Position numbers and translations under genes: made by a program. The notes beneath the pieces were generated by a model, which had not been told where the DNA came from, searched no databases, and saw only the letters and a program-made list of their open reading frames with translations. Of a stretch of 14,773 nt of DNA, positions 1 through 7,626 are shown piece by piece. Source of the stretch: Acidobacteriota bacterium (lineage in GTDB: Bacteria > Acidobacteriota > Blastocatellia > Pyrinomonadales > Pyrinomonadaceae); assembly GCA_024640445.1 (NCBI GenBank), contig JAHEEZ010000072.1, forward strand, positions 1 to 14,773, written 5' to 3'. Every line of letters begins with the position of its first letter. Position 1 is the first letter of the stretch.

Positions 1-617
1 TCGTTAAGCCTGGTTCTTACTCCGTTGGAGTTTGTCTCAATGTTTCCCCGCGTCACCCGGATCTCACCCTTGTCCCCCTGTTTGTCCAGGTTGAAGCTTG
101 CTTCCGATTGAGCGAGTATCCGGTTCTCGGACTCCTTGACCTCGACAACATTGTTCGTATTCTCGGGCTGGTCTTCTGTCCGTACCCGGATCTGACCGTC
201 ATCGAGTTTTACCCTTACGCTCGTACCGCCAAACAGTGAAGAACTGTCGCGTATCACTACCGTGCTGTTCGGCCGAACGGAAAGCGTCGAGCCATCGATC
301 ATCAGGATCTGGCATCGACCGTCCGATTGCGTCTGGATCGTATCTCCCGCCTGGACCGTAAGTCCTTCGGCTACCCGCTCGGTCTTTCGCGTCGAGACAC
401 GTATGATCCTGACATCACCTTGGTACGTGAGTACGCGTGCGGAATCGCGCGGACCGTCATTGCCCTGGCTTGGCGGCGTGAGCAGGTTGGATCTCCAAAC
501 CCAGTAACCGCCGCCGAACAGTACGGCAACCAGCACGATCCAGGCAACGACCTTGTAGATCGTGCTCTTTCGAATGTTGAACCAGTCAACGTAAAATTTT
601 CGGTATTTGCTCTCCAT
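1..617 (-). CDS. FecR-domain membrane-anchored protein (partial, C-terminus beyond left edge)
   Basis: This open frame starts with ATG at 617 and runs off the left edge after 205 codons without a stop, so the C-terminus is missing. The N-terminus is short and basic (about residues 1-20), followed by one hydrophobic segment (about 22-41) and then a soluble region. Residues 60-200 resemble a FecR domain: a repeated beta pattern with AGDTIQTQSDG (90-100), IDGSTLSVRPNS (108-119) and a second unit with KLDDGQIRV. FecR domains are periplasmic and are found in iron-signalling anti-sigma regulators and also in many proteins of unknown role. With no sigma factor or TonB receptor visible here, a role in iron signalling is not supported. 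The gene starts 33 bases after the TerC stop codon and is probably co-transcribed with it. There is no clear Shine-Dalgarno sequence; a small GCCG-GAAA-CGGC hairpin lies just upstream. Confidence 0.75.
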   Translation of the reverse strand, partial: MESKYRKFYVDWFNIRKSTIYKVVAWIVLVAVLFGGGYWVWRSNLLTPPSQGNDGPRDSARVLTYQGDVRIIRVSTRKTERVAEGLTVQAGDTIQTQSDGRCQILMIDGSTLSVRPNSTVVIRDSSSLFGGTSVRVKLDDGQIRVRTEDQPENTNNVVEVKESENRILAQSEASFNLDKQGDKGEIRVTRGNIETNSNGVRTRLN

Positions 618-650
618 CGCAGAGCCGTTTCCGGCGTAGAAAGGCTTAGA

Positions 651-1730
651 TCAGTCAGATCCGGGTTCCGGACGGTCTTCACTCGACTGGCGCCCATTTT
701 TTTCCGACGCGGGGAATATCAGCGAAAGTATCACGGAAAGTGCGATCGTGCCCGCCACGATCCCCAGGGAGATGTTCATTGCTTCCTGCTTATAAACCCC
801 TTCCAGGTATTTGTGAAGGAACTGCCCGATCGCCGATCCGGGATCCGTTCCGGCGATCATCACGGCGCCTTCCGCGCCAAGGGGCAACAGCATTTTCACA
901 CCTATGAATGTCAGTACGATAGCTAAGCCGTATCGAAGATAATGGAACCTGTCAGCCATATCGGCAAGCAAGAAAAAGAAAGTCCTGAGGCCAAGTATCG
1001 CAAAAATGTTTGAGGTGTAAACGATGAACCGGTCTGTAGTGATGCCAAAAATAGCGGGAATCGAATCAATGGCAAAAATGACATCGGAGAGTTCGACAAC
1101 GATCAGAACAAGAAGCAGCAAAGTGCCGACCCGCTTTCCGGCCTCCATTATAACAAATTTGTTCCCGACGTAGCTCTTTTTGATCCTCACATACCTTGTC
1201 ACAAGCCCCACCAGCCTGCTTTCTTCGGGGTTGAAGGCGTTCTCATCGTCGGAGAACATCTTGATCCCGGTGTAGACAAGGAAGGCGCCAAAGAAATAAA
1301 GGAGCCACTCGAATTGTTCAACCAGCGATGCCCCGGCGAATATCATCACCATCCTCATCGCAAGGGCGCCGATGATACCCCAGAACAGCACCCGGTGCTG
1401 CAACTCCTTTGGGACGCTGAAGAAACTGAAGATCAGAAGGAATACGAACAGGTTGTCGATCGAGAGCGAGAGTTCGATGAGGTAGCCCGTGAAGAACTCT
1501 TTCGCTTTGAACATCCCCATCCTGTGGCCGGCCAGGTCGCTCACCACATAATAGACAAAGACATTGAACGCGAGCGCGAGGGAGATCCAGACGATGCTCC
1601 ACGCCACGGTCTGTTTCTTCGAAGGCACGTGCGACTTTCGGTTGACGATACCTATGTCGACAAATAGTGCGATCAGTACGACTACAAAAAATGTGATCCA
1701 GACCCAGACCGGATATTCAACACCGTTCAT
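651..1730 (-). CDS. TerC family integral membrane protein (Alx/TerC type)
   Basis: The 359-residue protein is strongly hydrophobic, with about eight or nine predicted membrane segments. It carries the family hallmarks: an acidic pair in a membrane segment, SLSIDNLFVF (88-97), its second-half counterpart DVIFAIDSIPAIF (216-228), then FAILGLRTFFFLL (243-255) and LTFIGVKML (273-281). TerC/Alx proteins are inner-membrane proteins linked to tellurite resistance and, in E. coli Alx and its relatives, to manganese export and alkaline-pH response. Substrate specificity cannot be read from this sequence. The length is normal for the family, and the tail after residue 340 is polar and probably cytoplasmic. 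The ATG at 1730 fits the family N-terminus, but no Shine-Dalgarno sequence is visible. No tellurite-operon neighbours are present; the downstream gene is a FecR-domain protein. I do not see a yybP-ykoY (manganese) riboswitch in the 200 bases upstream. Confidence 0.93.
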   Translation of the reverse strand: MNGVEYPVWVWITFFVVVLIALFVDIGIVNRKSHVPSKKQTVAWSIVWISLALAFNVFVYYVVSDLAGHRMGMFKAKEFFTGYLIELSLSIDNLFVFLLIFSFFSVPKELQHRVLFWGIIGALAMRMVMIFAGASLVEQFEWLLYFFGAFLVYTGIKMFSDDENAFNPEESRLVGLVTRYVRIKKSYVGNKFVIMEAGKRVGTLLLLVLIVVELSDVIFAIDSIPAIFGITTDRFIVYTSNIFAILGLRTFFFLLADMADRFHYLRYGLAIVLTFIGVKMLLPLGAEGAVMIAGTDPGSAIGQFLHKYLEGVYKQEAMNISLGIVAGTIALSVILSLIFPASEKNGRQSSEDRPEPGSD

Positions 1731-1933
1731 ACAGGAACTAAAGATACAGCCTGAGTGCCGGAAAAGTAAAAAGTAAGGAATCCGCTTTCTTCACCATCTT
1801 TTGGCAAGGGCATCAAGGATTAGCATGCTGCCCGTTTTTACATTTCGCCCCGCCGTTGCTAAAATCACCGTTTGTCTGTGCCAAAAATTCCGGGCCCGTT
1901 CTCAGGGCTTTCTAATAACAGGTAGATCAATCG

Positions 1934-3964
1934 ATGTTAAAGTTTTTCAAACGGATGGAGAGGACGCGTAATGTGGTCCTTGTTGTATTCGCAGTCCTGC
2001 TGGTAGTCAGTCTTATCGTGTTCGGCGCGCTTCAGCCGAAATCGCAGGAAAATCTTTTGCTTAGCAGGGACGTCGTTGCCAAAGTGGGAACCGAAAAGGT
2101 CACGCTTGGAGAACTCGCGACCCAGCAGCAGAACTTCCAGCAGCGCCAGCAGAATATTCCGGCTAACCTTCTCTTGGATGGGATGATCCGTCAAAAGATG
2201 GTCAAGAGTGAGGCCACGCGTCTAGGGCTTACGGCTTCAGACGCGGAGATTGCCGACACGATCAGGGAACTTTTCAAGCCCGAAGACGGGCAGCCTTTCG
2301 ATCAGAAGCGGTATGAGCAGATCGCTATGCGGCAGTCCGGATCAGTGCCGGCATACGAAGAATCCATCCGAGATGAGCTGAGCGCCAACAAGGTTCGTGC
2401 GTTCATTACCTCCGGTGTGCAGGTTTCGGACGCTGAAGTGCTTGAAAGTTTCCGCAGGAAGAACACAAAATTTGACCTGACCTATGTGACGATCAGTACT
2501 GCGGACGTCGCGCAAAACATAAGCCCGAGCGATGAAGAGCTGAAGAAATACTTTGAAGCAAACAAGAAGGACTATTACATAAACCTGCCCCAGAAGAAGA
2601 TCAGGTATATCTTTCTTAACACATCGAAGGTCGGAGAAAAGCTGAACATCTCCGATGCGGATCTGAAAGCTGAATTTGACAAGCTTCCCGCTGACAGAAG
2701 ACAGGCGGGGATCAACGTTCAGGAGATCGTACTGCGTGTCGCGAGTCCCGACTTCGACGCCTCACAACTTGATAAGGCAAACCAGATAGTTCAGACGCTA
2801 AAAAAGGATTCGCCATCCGTCTCCGAAGAGAAGTTCGCCGACGTGGCAAAGGGCCAGTCCGAAAAGCCCTCGACGGCAACTAACGGAGGACGCGTCTCGG
2901 GACTTGTCAGGCAGAATCCGAACAATTCCGACGATCCCTACCAAAGGGTCCTGACAATGAAGGAAGGCGAGATCACTGAACCGATCAAGTTCGGTAGCAA
3001 TTACTACATACTTCGGAAGGGCAAGACTCAGGAAAAATCTTTCGAGGATATGAAGAAAGAACTCGAGGTCGGAATGCGTAACCGCAAGGCATACGCCGCA
3101 AACTCGGAACTCGCCCAAAAGGTCGCCGCTAAATTGAAAGAGGTCAAGGACATAGACAAGGTGGCGGCGGAGTTCGCGTCCCAGGTCAATATGCCGGTTT
3201 CAGAAATGATCAAGGAGACCGGATACGTGACGCCGGGCGACGAGGTCAAAGATCTGGGCGTATCACAGGATTTCGAACAGGGAATCGCCACTCTTGAGAA
3301 CAAGAACGATATTGGTGACCGTATCCCTGTGCCGAACGGTTTTGCGGTTCCGATGCTCATCGACAAGAAGGAGCCTCGGGACGCGGAGTTTGACGAGGTC
3401 AAGCAAAAGGTTACCGATACTTACAAGGTCGAGGAAGCCAGAAAGCGGATCGAAGCGATAGCGAAGAAGATCGCTGCTGACGCCGGTTCTGCTTCCGGAC
3501 TTTCAGCCGCGGTCACCTCTGCCGGCTACAAGGCTCAGGAGGCGAAGACCTTCATTCTGGGTTCGCCGCTCGGCGAGGGACCCACTGCGACGACGTCTGA
3601 AGCACTGGAAGAAGCCGTATATGACGCAAAAGAAGGTGGTGTGACGGGTGCGCTACAGCTTGGCGACAACTGGTACGTGGTCGGTGTGAACAGCCGCGAG
3701 GAAGCTAGTTCGGAAGAGTTCGCAGCGCAGCGCCAGGGCCTGACCGAGCAGATGCTTTTGGAGAAGCAGGGCCGGGTGTTTGCGGATTATCTGTCGGCCG
3801 TCCGGCAACGGATGGAAGCTAACGGTGAGATCGTAATATACAAGGAAGAGCTTGCCAGGTTGGACGCTCAGAACCAGCAGAATCAGGTCCCGCCGCAGTT
3901 CCCGCAGGGTCTGCCGATCCCCCCGCAGGGCGCTCCGATTCCTCCATCGGGAAAAGAAGAATAG
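1934..3964 (+). CDS. PpiD/SurA-like membrane-anchored peptidylprolyl isomerase (periplasmic foldase)
   Basis: The 676-residue protein has the PpiD layout. A short basic cytoplasmic N-terminus is followed by one membrane anchor (about residues 13-33) and a SurA_N-like helical region (about 45-215), whose DGMIRQKMVKSEATRLGL stretch is typical. A parvulin (PPIC-type) domain lies at about 260-362, seen in VQEIVLRV, FADVAKGQSE, NGGRVSGLV and EGEITEPIKFGSNYYIL. A further SurA/parvulin-like part follows up to about 620, and the tail (650-676) is rich in proline and glutamine. PpiD-type proteins sit on the outer face of the inner membrane near the Sec translocon and help secreted and outer-membrane proteins fold; many have weak or no isomerase activity. 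The gene stands alone, diverges from terC across 203 bases and ends at a strong terminator. The start fits the membrane anchor, although its Shine-Dalgarno (AGG about 15 bases upstream) is weak. Confidence 0.9.
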   Translation: MLKFFKRMERTRNVVLVVFAVLLVVSLIVFGALQPKSQENLLLSRDVVAKVGTEKVTLGELATQQQNFQQRQQNIPANLLLDGMIRQKMVKSEATRLGLTASDAEIADTIRELFKPEDGQPFDQKRYEQIAMRQSGSVPAYEESIRDELSANKVRAFITSGVQVSDAEVLESFRRKNTKFDLTYVTISTADVAQNISPSDEELKKYFEANKKDYYINLPQKKIRYIFLNTSKVGEKLNISDADLKAEFDKLPADRRQAGINVQEIVLRVASPDFDASQLDKANQIVQTLKKDSPSVSEEKFADVAKGQSEKPSTATNGGRVSGLVRQNPNNSDDPYQRVLTMKEGEITEPIKFGSNYYILRKGKTQEKSFEDMKKELEVGMRNRKAYAANSELAQKVAAKLKEVKDIDKVAAEFASQVNMPVSEMIKETGYVTPGDEVKDLGVSQDFEQGIATLENKNDIGDRIPVPNGFAVPMLIDKKEPRDAEFDEVKQKVTDTYKVEEARKRIEAIAKKIAADAGSASGLSAAVTSAGYKAQEAKTFILGSPLGEGPTATTSEALEEAVYDAKEGGVTGALQLGDNWYVVGVNSREEASSEEFAAQRQGLTEQMLLEKQGRVFADYLSAVRQRMEANGEIVIYKEELARLDAQNQQNQVPPQFPQGLPIPPQGAPIPPSGKEE

Positions 3965-3982
3965 CCCCTGATCAGATCAATT

Positions 3983-4020
3983 GGAAAAGGCCGCCCAAAC
4001 TAGCGGCCTTTTCCTTTTTC
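3983..4020 (+). terminator. Rho-independent terminator after the PpiD-like gene
   Basis: A perfect 12-base inverted repeat (GGAAAAGGCCGC at 3983-3994, its complement at 4003-4014) has an 8-base loop and is followed by TTTTTC. It starts 18 bases after the PpiD-like stop codon. The convergent permease gene ends at 4033, so the same hairpin could also stop transcription from the minus strand, though the T-run there lies mostly within the stem and is less ideal. Confidence 0.9.
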
Positions 4021-4032
4021 GGAAGTCCAAAG

Positions 4033-5520
4033 TTATTCAGCGGCAGCTTCCTTATTCAAGTGGCTGTGCCTCTTGCCGTAAGCAAAATAGATGACGATGC
4101 CGATGGCCATCCACACGATGAGCCTGAGCCATGTATCCCAAGGAAGGCTTGCCATCAGGATCAGGCTCGTGATCGCCGCGAGCGGAGCCACAACCCAGAC
4201 CGCCGGCACCTTGAACACGCGCTCAAGCGTCGGATGAGTCCTGCGCATCACCATCACTCCCACGGCGACTATCGTGAAGGCGAAGAGGGTTCCGATACTC
4301 ACCAACTCACCCAAAATACCAACCGGTACGAAACCTGCGATGATCGCGACAACAGATCCGGTAACCAGGGTCGTAATGTACGGCGTCTGGAACTTAGGAT
4401 GGATCTTTGCCGCCCATTCCGGAAGCAGCCCGTCTTTCGCCATCGAGTAGAATACGCGGGGCTGGCCCATCAGCATTACCACCATGGTCGAACTCAAACC
4501 AAGTACCGCGCCGATCTTGATGATCATCGGAAATGCCGCGAAGATGCTCCCGATCGGACTTCCGGAAGCCATTTCCCGGGCTGCGTCGATGGCTACGGCG
4601 ATAGGCGCGGGAACGTTCAGGGTCGTATACGGAACGAGACCCGCCATCACGAATGACACGAGGACGTAGAGCACGGTGCAGACCATCAGGGATCCGATAA
4701 TGCCTTTTGGCATGTTCTTTTGAGGATCGATGGTCTCCTGCGCCGCCGTCGATACGGCGTCAAACCCGATATAAGCAAAGAAGATAACGCTCGCGCCGGT
4801 CAACACGCCGCTGATGCCGAACTCACCGAAAGTACCCGTATTGGGCGGAATGAACGGAGTGAAGTTGTCCATGTTGACATAGCTGATACCGGCCACGATG
4901 AACAGAACTACCACTGAGGTCTTGATGATAACGATGACCGTGTTGAAGTTAGCGGATTCCTGGATGCCTTTGACAAGCAGCAACGTGATTGCCACCACTA
5001 TCAGGAAGCCGGGGAGGTTAAACACCGCCGTCACCTCGCTCCCGTCAGCCAGTTTTACCGCCGTCCCCGCGGCCGCACTGAACCTGGCAGGAAACTGAAA
5101 GCCGAGATCGGAAAGCAGGCTTACGACATAACCGGACCACCCGACCGCGACCGTTGCGGCCCCGAATGCATACTCCAGGATCAGGTCCCAACCGATGATC
5201 CAGGCGACGAACTCGCCCAGCGTCGCGTAGCCGTAAGTGTATGCCGACCCTGCGATCGGGACGGAAGAAGCGAATTCCGAGTAACACAACGCCGCAAATA
5301 GGCTGACGATTCCTGCAATAACCATCGAGACGACTACCGCCGGTCCGGCGTGCTTGGCTGCGGCCTGGCCCGTGAGAACGAAGATACCGGTTCCGATGAT
5401 GGCCCCCACGCCGAGTGCCATAAGACTGTAGGCGCCGAGTGCCCTTTTAAGAGTATGGGCGCCCTCTTCTTTCGATTCGGCAATGATCTTGTCGATCGGT
5501 TTTGTTCTGAAAAGTGACAT
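4033..5520 (-). CDS. APC superfamily amino-acid permease (cationic amino-acid transporter type)
   Basis: This is a 495-residue polytopic protein with 12 to 14 predicted membrane segments. The first carries the APC signature GVGAIIGTGIFVLTG (37-51), followed by CYSEFASSVPIAGSAYTYGY (79-98) and, in the sixth segment, FFAYIGFDAVSTAAQE. These match bacterial relatives of the CAT (SLC7A1-like) and YfnA group, which bring amino acids across the inner membrane with protons or sodium. The exact substrate cannot be told. I chose ATG 5520 because GGAGGA (5525-5530) sits just before it; an in-frame TTG at 5541 would add seven residues but contains this Shine-Dalgarno inside the coding region. The gene converges with the PpiD-like gene and lies 208 bases downstream of the AGCS symporter, which has its own terminator, so it probably has its own promoter. 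No convincing -35/-10 pair was found. Confidence 0.92.
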   Translation of the reverse strand: MSLFRTKPIDKIIAESKEEGAHTLKRALGAYSLMALGVGAIIGTGIFVLTGQAAAKHAGPAVVVSMVIAGIVSLFAALCYSEFASSVPIAGSAYTYGYATLGEFVAWIIGWDLILEYAFGAATVAVGWSGYVVSLLSDLGFQFPARFSAAAGTAVKLADGSEVTAVFNLPGFLIVVAITLLLVKGIQESANFNTVIVIIKTSVVVLFIVAGISYVNMDNFTPFIPPNTGTFGEFGISGVLTGASVIFFAYIGFDAVSTAAQETIDPQKNMPKGIIGSLMVCTVLYVLVSFVMAGLVPYTTLNVPAPIAVAIDAAREMASGSPIGSIFAAFPMIIKIGAVLGLSSTMVVMLMGQPRVFYSMAKDGLLPEWAAKIHPKFQTPYITTLVTGSVVAIIAGFVPVGILGELVSIGTLFAFTIVAVGVMVMRRTHPTLERVFKVPAVWVVAPLAAITSLILMASLPWDTWLRLIVWMAIGIVIYFAYGKRHSHLNKEAAAE

Positions 5521-5524
5521 TGAT

Positions 5525-5530
5525 TCCTCC
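5525..5530 (-). promoter_or_regulatory. Shine-Dalgarno setting the permease start
   Basis: GGAGGA on the minus strand lies 4 bases before ATG 5520. It falls inside the reading frame that would begin at TTG 5541 and therefore favours the shorter protein. Confidence 0.8.
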
Positions 5531-5670
5531 AAACTGGTCAATCGTTAGCGGGTCTCAATTCAGGCTTCGCTGCATTATCTGGTGGCATTAATTCTAAGAT
5601 CGCGATTTGCTGCAGGGGCCTGAGAGTAGAGATTTCACGACATAATAGATCATTTCTTGTCTGCGAACAC

Positions 5671-5716
5671 AAAAAATCCCGGAGAATCTTTCGAAACTTC
5701 GAAAAACTCCCCGGGA
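5671..5716 (-). terminator. Rho-independent terminator after the AGCS symporter gene
   Basis: Read on the minus strand, TCCCGGGGA (5716-5708) pairs with TCTCCGGGA (5685-5677), nine pairs including one G-T wobble. A second inner pairing of TTTCGAA with TTCGAAA is possible. Six T residues follow directly (5676-5671). The element begins 12 bases after the symporter stop codon. Confidence 0.85.
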
Positions 5717-5728
5717 AATGTGATTGCT

Positions 5729-7357
5729 CTAAGCGTCTTTGATCGCTTCCATATATCTCTTCAGTTCTTCCTTGACCTTAGGGAACAGGATCAGCAGACC
5801 GATCATGTTCGGGAAGACGAGCGCCAGGATCATCGCGTCCGAGAACTTGATCACCGCCTCAAGCTGGGCAGCCGCCCCGATCACGACGAACAAAAGGAAG
5901 AGCACCTTGAACGAAAGGTCGGCAGCCTTTCCACGCCCGAACAGATACTTCCACGATTGCAGTCCGTAATACGACCACGAGATCATCGTCGAGAACGCGA
6001 AGAGGAAGATCGCCAGCGTAAGAACATACGGGAACCAGGGAAGCACGTCCGCGAATGCCGCCGAGGTCAGGTCGACCCCTCCGACCGTGGTTCCGTTGAT
6101 AACGACTCCCGCCGTGTTTTGCGCGCTGTAGGCGAAGAGCCCGTCCTGATTGAAGACGATGATCACAAGTGCGGTCATCGTGCAGATCACGACGGTGTCG
6201 ATGAACGGCTCGAGAAGCGCCACGATGCCCTCACTGGCAGGATAGGTCGTGTTGACCGCCGAGTGAGCGATGGCCGCCGAACCCGCACCCGCTTCGTTCG
6301 AGAACGCCGCTCTTCGGAAGCCCTGGATCAAAACCCCGGCGATACCGCCGAGCCCAGCCGCAGGGGTAAACGCGCCGTTGATGATCTGCATGAAGGCCTC
6401 AGGAATGAAATGGTAGTGACTGAAAATGATGATCAGCGCCGCTCCGACGTAAAGGATCGCCATGAACGGAACGATCTTTTCGGTGACCGCCGCGATGCGC
6501 TTGATGCCGCCGATTATCACGAGGCCGACCAGAAACGCGAGGATCAGTCCGATGATCGTCTTCGTGGCTCCGCCCTGGAGGCCTAGCATCGACGTGATCT
6601 GGACCGTGGACTGGTTCGCCTGGAAAGCGTTTCCACCACCCAGTGATCCGCCCACACAGACGATCGCGAAGATGACGGCGAGGACCTTTCCGAGTCCCCC
6701 GAGCCCTCTTTCCTTGAGGCCCTTTGATAGATAGTACATTGGGCCGCCGTAAACGGTGCCGTCCGCCTCAAGGTCCCTGTACTTGACGCCGAGCGTGCAC
6801 TCGACGAATTTCGAAGACATTCCGAGAAGACCGGCGAGGATCATCCAGAACGTCGCACCCGGGCCGCCGATCGATATCGCGACTGCGACTCCGGCGATAT
6901 TTCCCAATCCGACAGTTCCCGACACCGCGGTCGCAAGCGCCTGAAAATGGCTGACCTCGCCGGCGATGCCTTCCTGGCGGATAGTGTCCGGTATGTCGCC
7001 TTCGACCACGTTAAGCGTGGATGTAGTGACCGGGGCATCGCCTTTTTCGATCTCGTCAAAATGTCCGCGCACGACGCGGATTGCCAGAGGGAACCCTCTA
7101 ATGTTGATAAACCCGAAATACACAGTGAAGAATGATGCGCCCGCTATGAGCAGGATCAGGACGATAGGGACCTCAAACCCGCCGAGGGAAACCGGATAAA
7201 GGACGATCGACTCCCATGCCGTCGCAACCGGGTCAAAAGCGTCATTGATCCGTTCATCCAGGCCCTTTTCTGCTGCTTGTTGGGCGAGAGCGACAGCCGG
7301 AAGCAAGAGTGCGAGCAATCCGGTACAAAAATACTTCACTATTTTGTGGTTCATCAT
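5729..7357 (-). CDS. Sodium:alanine/glycine symporter (AGCS family)
   Basis: The 542-residue protein begins with a cleavable-looking signal sequence (residues 1-26, ending AVALAQQ). About ten to eleven membrane segments follow. Family signatures are clear: ALATAVSGTVGLGNIAGVA (140-158) with GGPGATFWM (164-172), the polar helix SNEAGAGSAAIAHSAV (353-368), and EPFIDTVVICTMTALVI (383-399). AGCS proteins bring in alanine and/or glycine with sodium. The hydrophilic insert near 101-135 is common in long family members. A signal peptide ahead of an AGCS transporter is seen in some lineages and places the N-terminus outside. Two adjacent ATGs (7357, 7354) follow AAGGAAGG at a workable distance. A minus-strand promoter and a leader of roughly 136 bases lie upstream. 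It is divergent from an amino-acid decarboxylase, which suggests that imported amino acids may feed that enzyme; this link is inference. Confidence 0.93.
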   Translation of the reverse strand: MMNHKIVKYFCTGLLALLLPAVALAQQAAEKGLDERINDAFDPVATAWESIVLYPVSLGGFEVPIVLILLIAGASFFTVYFGFINIRGFPLAIRVVRGHFDEIEKGDAPVTTSTLNVVEGDIPDTIRQEGIAGEVSHFQALATAVSGTVGLGNIAGVAVAISIGGPGATFWMILAGLLGMSSKFVECTLGVKYRDLEADGTVYGGPMYYLSKGLKERGLGGLGKVLAVIFAIVCVGGSLGGGNAFQANQSTVQITSMLGLQGGATKTIIGLILAFLVGLVIIGGIKRIAAVTEKIVPFMAILYVGAALIIIFSHYHFIPEAFMQIINGAFTPAAGLGGIAGVLIQGFRRAAFSNEAGAGSAAIAHSAVNTTYPASEGIVALLEPFIDTVVICTMTALVIIVFNQDGLFAYSAQNTAGVVINGTTVGGVDLTSAAFADVLPWFPYVLTLAIFLFAFSTMISWSYYGLQSWKYLFGRGKAADLSFKVLFLLFVVIGAAAQLEAVIKFSDAMILALVFPNMIGLLILFPKVKEELKRYMEAIKDA

Positions 7358-7416
7358 AGGCGCAAAAACCTTCCTTCAAATTGAACGTGTATTTATTTGC
7401 GGCAGTATCTTGAGTT

Positions 7417-7476
7417 CCGGGACCCTTGTGCCAAAAGAGTGGAGAAGTGGCACTCGGACGAGATGGCTTTACCCGG
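7417..7476 (-). promoter_or_regulatory. Predicted structured 5' leader of the symporter mRNA
   Basis: Within the leader, two nested inverted repeats can form. An outer 5-base stem joins CCGGG (7472-7476 on the plus strand, read in reverse) with CCCGG (7417-7421). An inner perfect 6-base stem joins GTGCCA with TGGCAC (7428-7433 and 7448-7453), with a 14-base loop. The element lies about 60 bases before the start codon. It does not match a riboswitch class I can name; it could be an operator or just a hairpin. Confidence 0.35.
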
Positions 7477-7499
7477 CGATAAGGCTCACATATTTTGGG

Positions 7500-7527
7500 A
7501 TTATACCGATTTACGATGGCATGTCGA
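7500..7527 (-). promoter_or_regulatory. Probable sigma-70 promoter for the AGCS symporter
   Basis: On the minus strand, TCGACA (7527-7522, five of six consensus bases) is followed after 16 bases by a perfect TATAAT (7505-7500). Transcription would begin near 7493 and give a leader of about 136 bases. Confidence 0.65.
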
Positions 7528-7542
7528 GTATTAAGCCGATAA

Positions 7543-7548
7543 TATAAT
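7543..7548 (+). promoter_or_regulatory. Probable -10 box for the decarboxylase gene
   Basis: A perfect TATAAT lies 79 bases ahead of the decarboxylase start. No acceptable -35 hexamer is seen 15 to 18 bases upstream, so the promoter may depend on an activator. It overlaps the divergent symporter promoter region, so a shared regulator is possible. Confidence 0.45.
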
Positions 7549-7593
7549 GCCCGGAAGCGGTCTGCAGAAGGCTTTAACGTGTGATTCCGGGCA
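7548..7593 (+). repeat. Perfect 9-base inverted repeat in the decarboxylase leader
   Basis: TGCCCGGAA (7548-7556) and TTCCGGGCA (7585-7593) are perfect reverse complements separated by 28 bases. The left arm overlaps the end of the -10 box and the expected transcription start, and the right arm ends 33 bases before the start codon. It could be a two-site operator for a dimeric regulator (centres 37 bases apart), or an RNA hairpin. Nothing in the sequence decides between them. Confidence 0.5.
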
Positions 7594-7626
7594 CTTCAAG
7601 AGACGAAATAACCTGTTTGGAGGAAT

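Noticed and set aside
624..635. GCCG-GAAA-CGGC hairpin between TerC and FecR genes
   Set aside because: The stem is only four pairs; it might affect translation, but it is too small to annotate as an element.
327..926. A 199-codon plus-strand frame opposite the FecR and TerC genes
   Set aside because: It overlaps two well-supported minus-strand genes and shows no recognisable domain.
4060..4656. A 198-codon plus-strand frame opposite the permease
   Set aside because: It is rich in His, Arg and Asp with no motif; it is the shadow of transmembrane codons on the minus strand.
5618..5626. CTCTCAGGC on the minus strand upstream of the permease, like part of a glycine riboswitch
   Set aside because: The preceding conserved GCCGAAGG core and the paired stems are missing, so the resemblance is probably chance.
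5657..6586. A 309-codon open frame on the plus strand opposite the AGCS symporter
   Set aside because: Its composition is charged and low in hydrophobic residues, as expected for the antisense of a membrane protein gene; it has no family motifs, and the symporter on the other strand is unmistakable.
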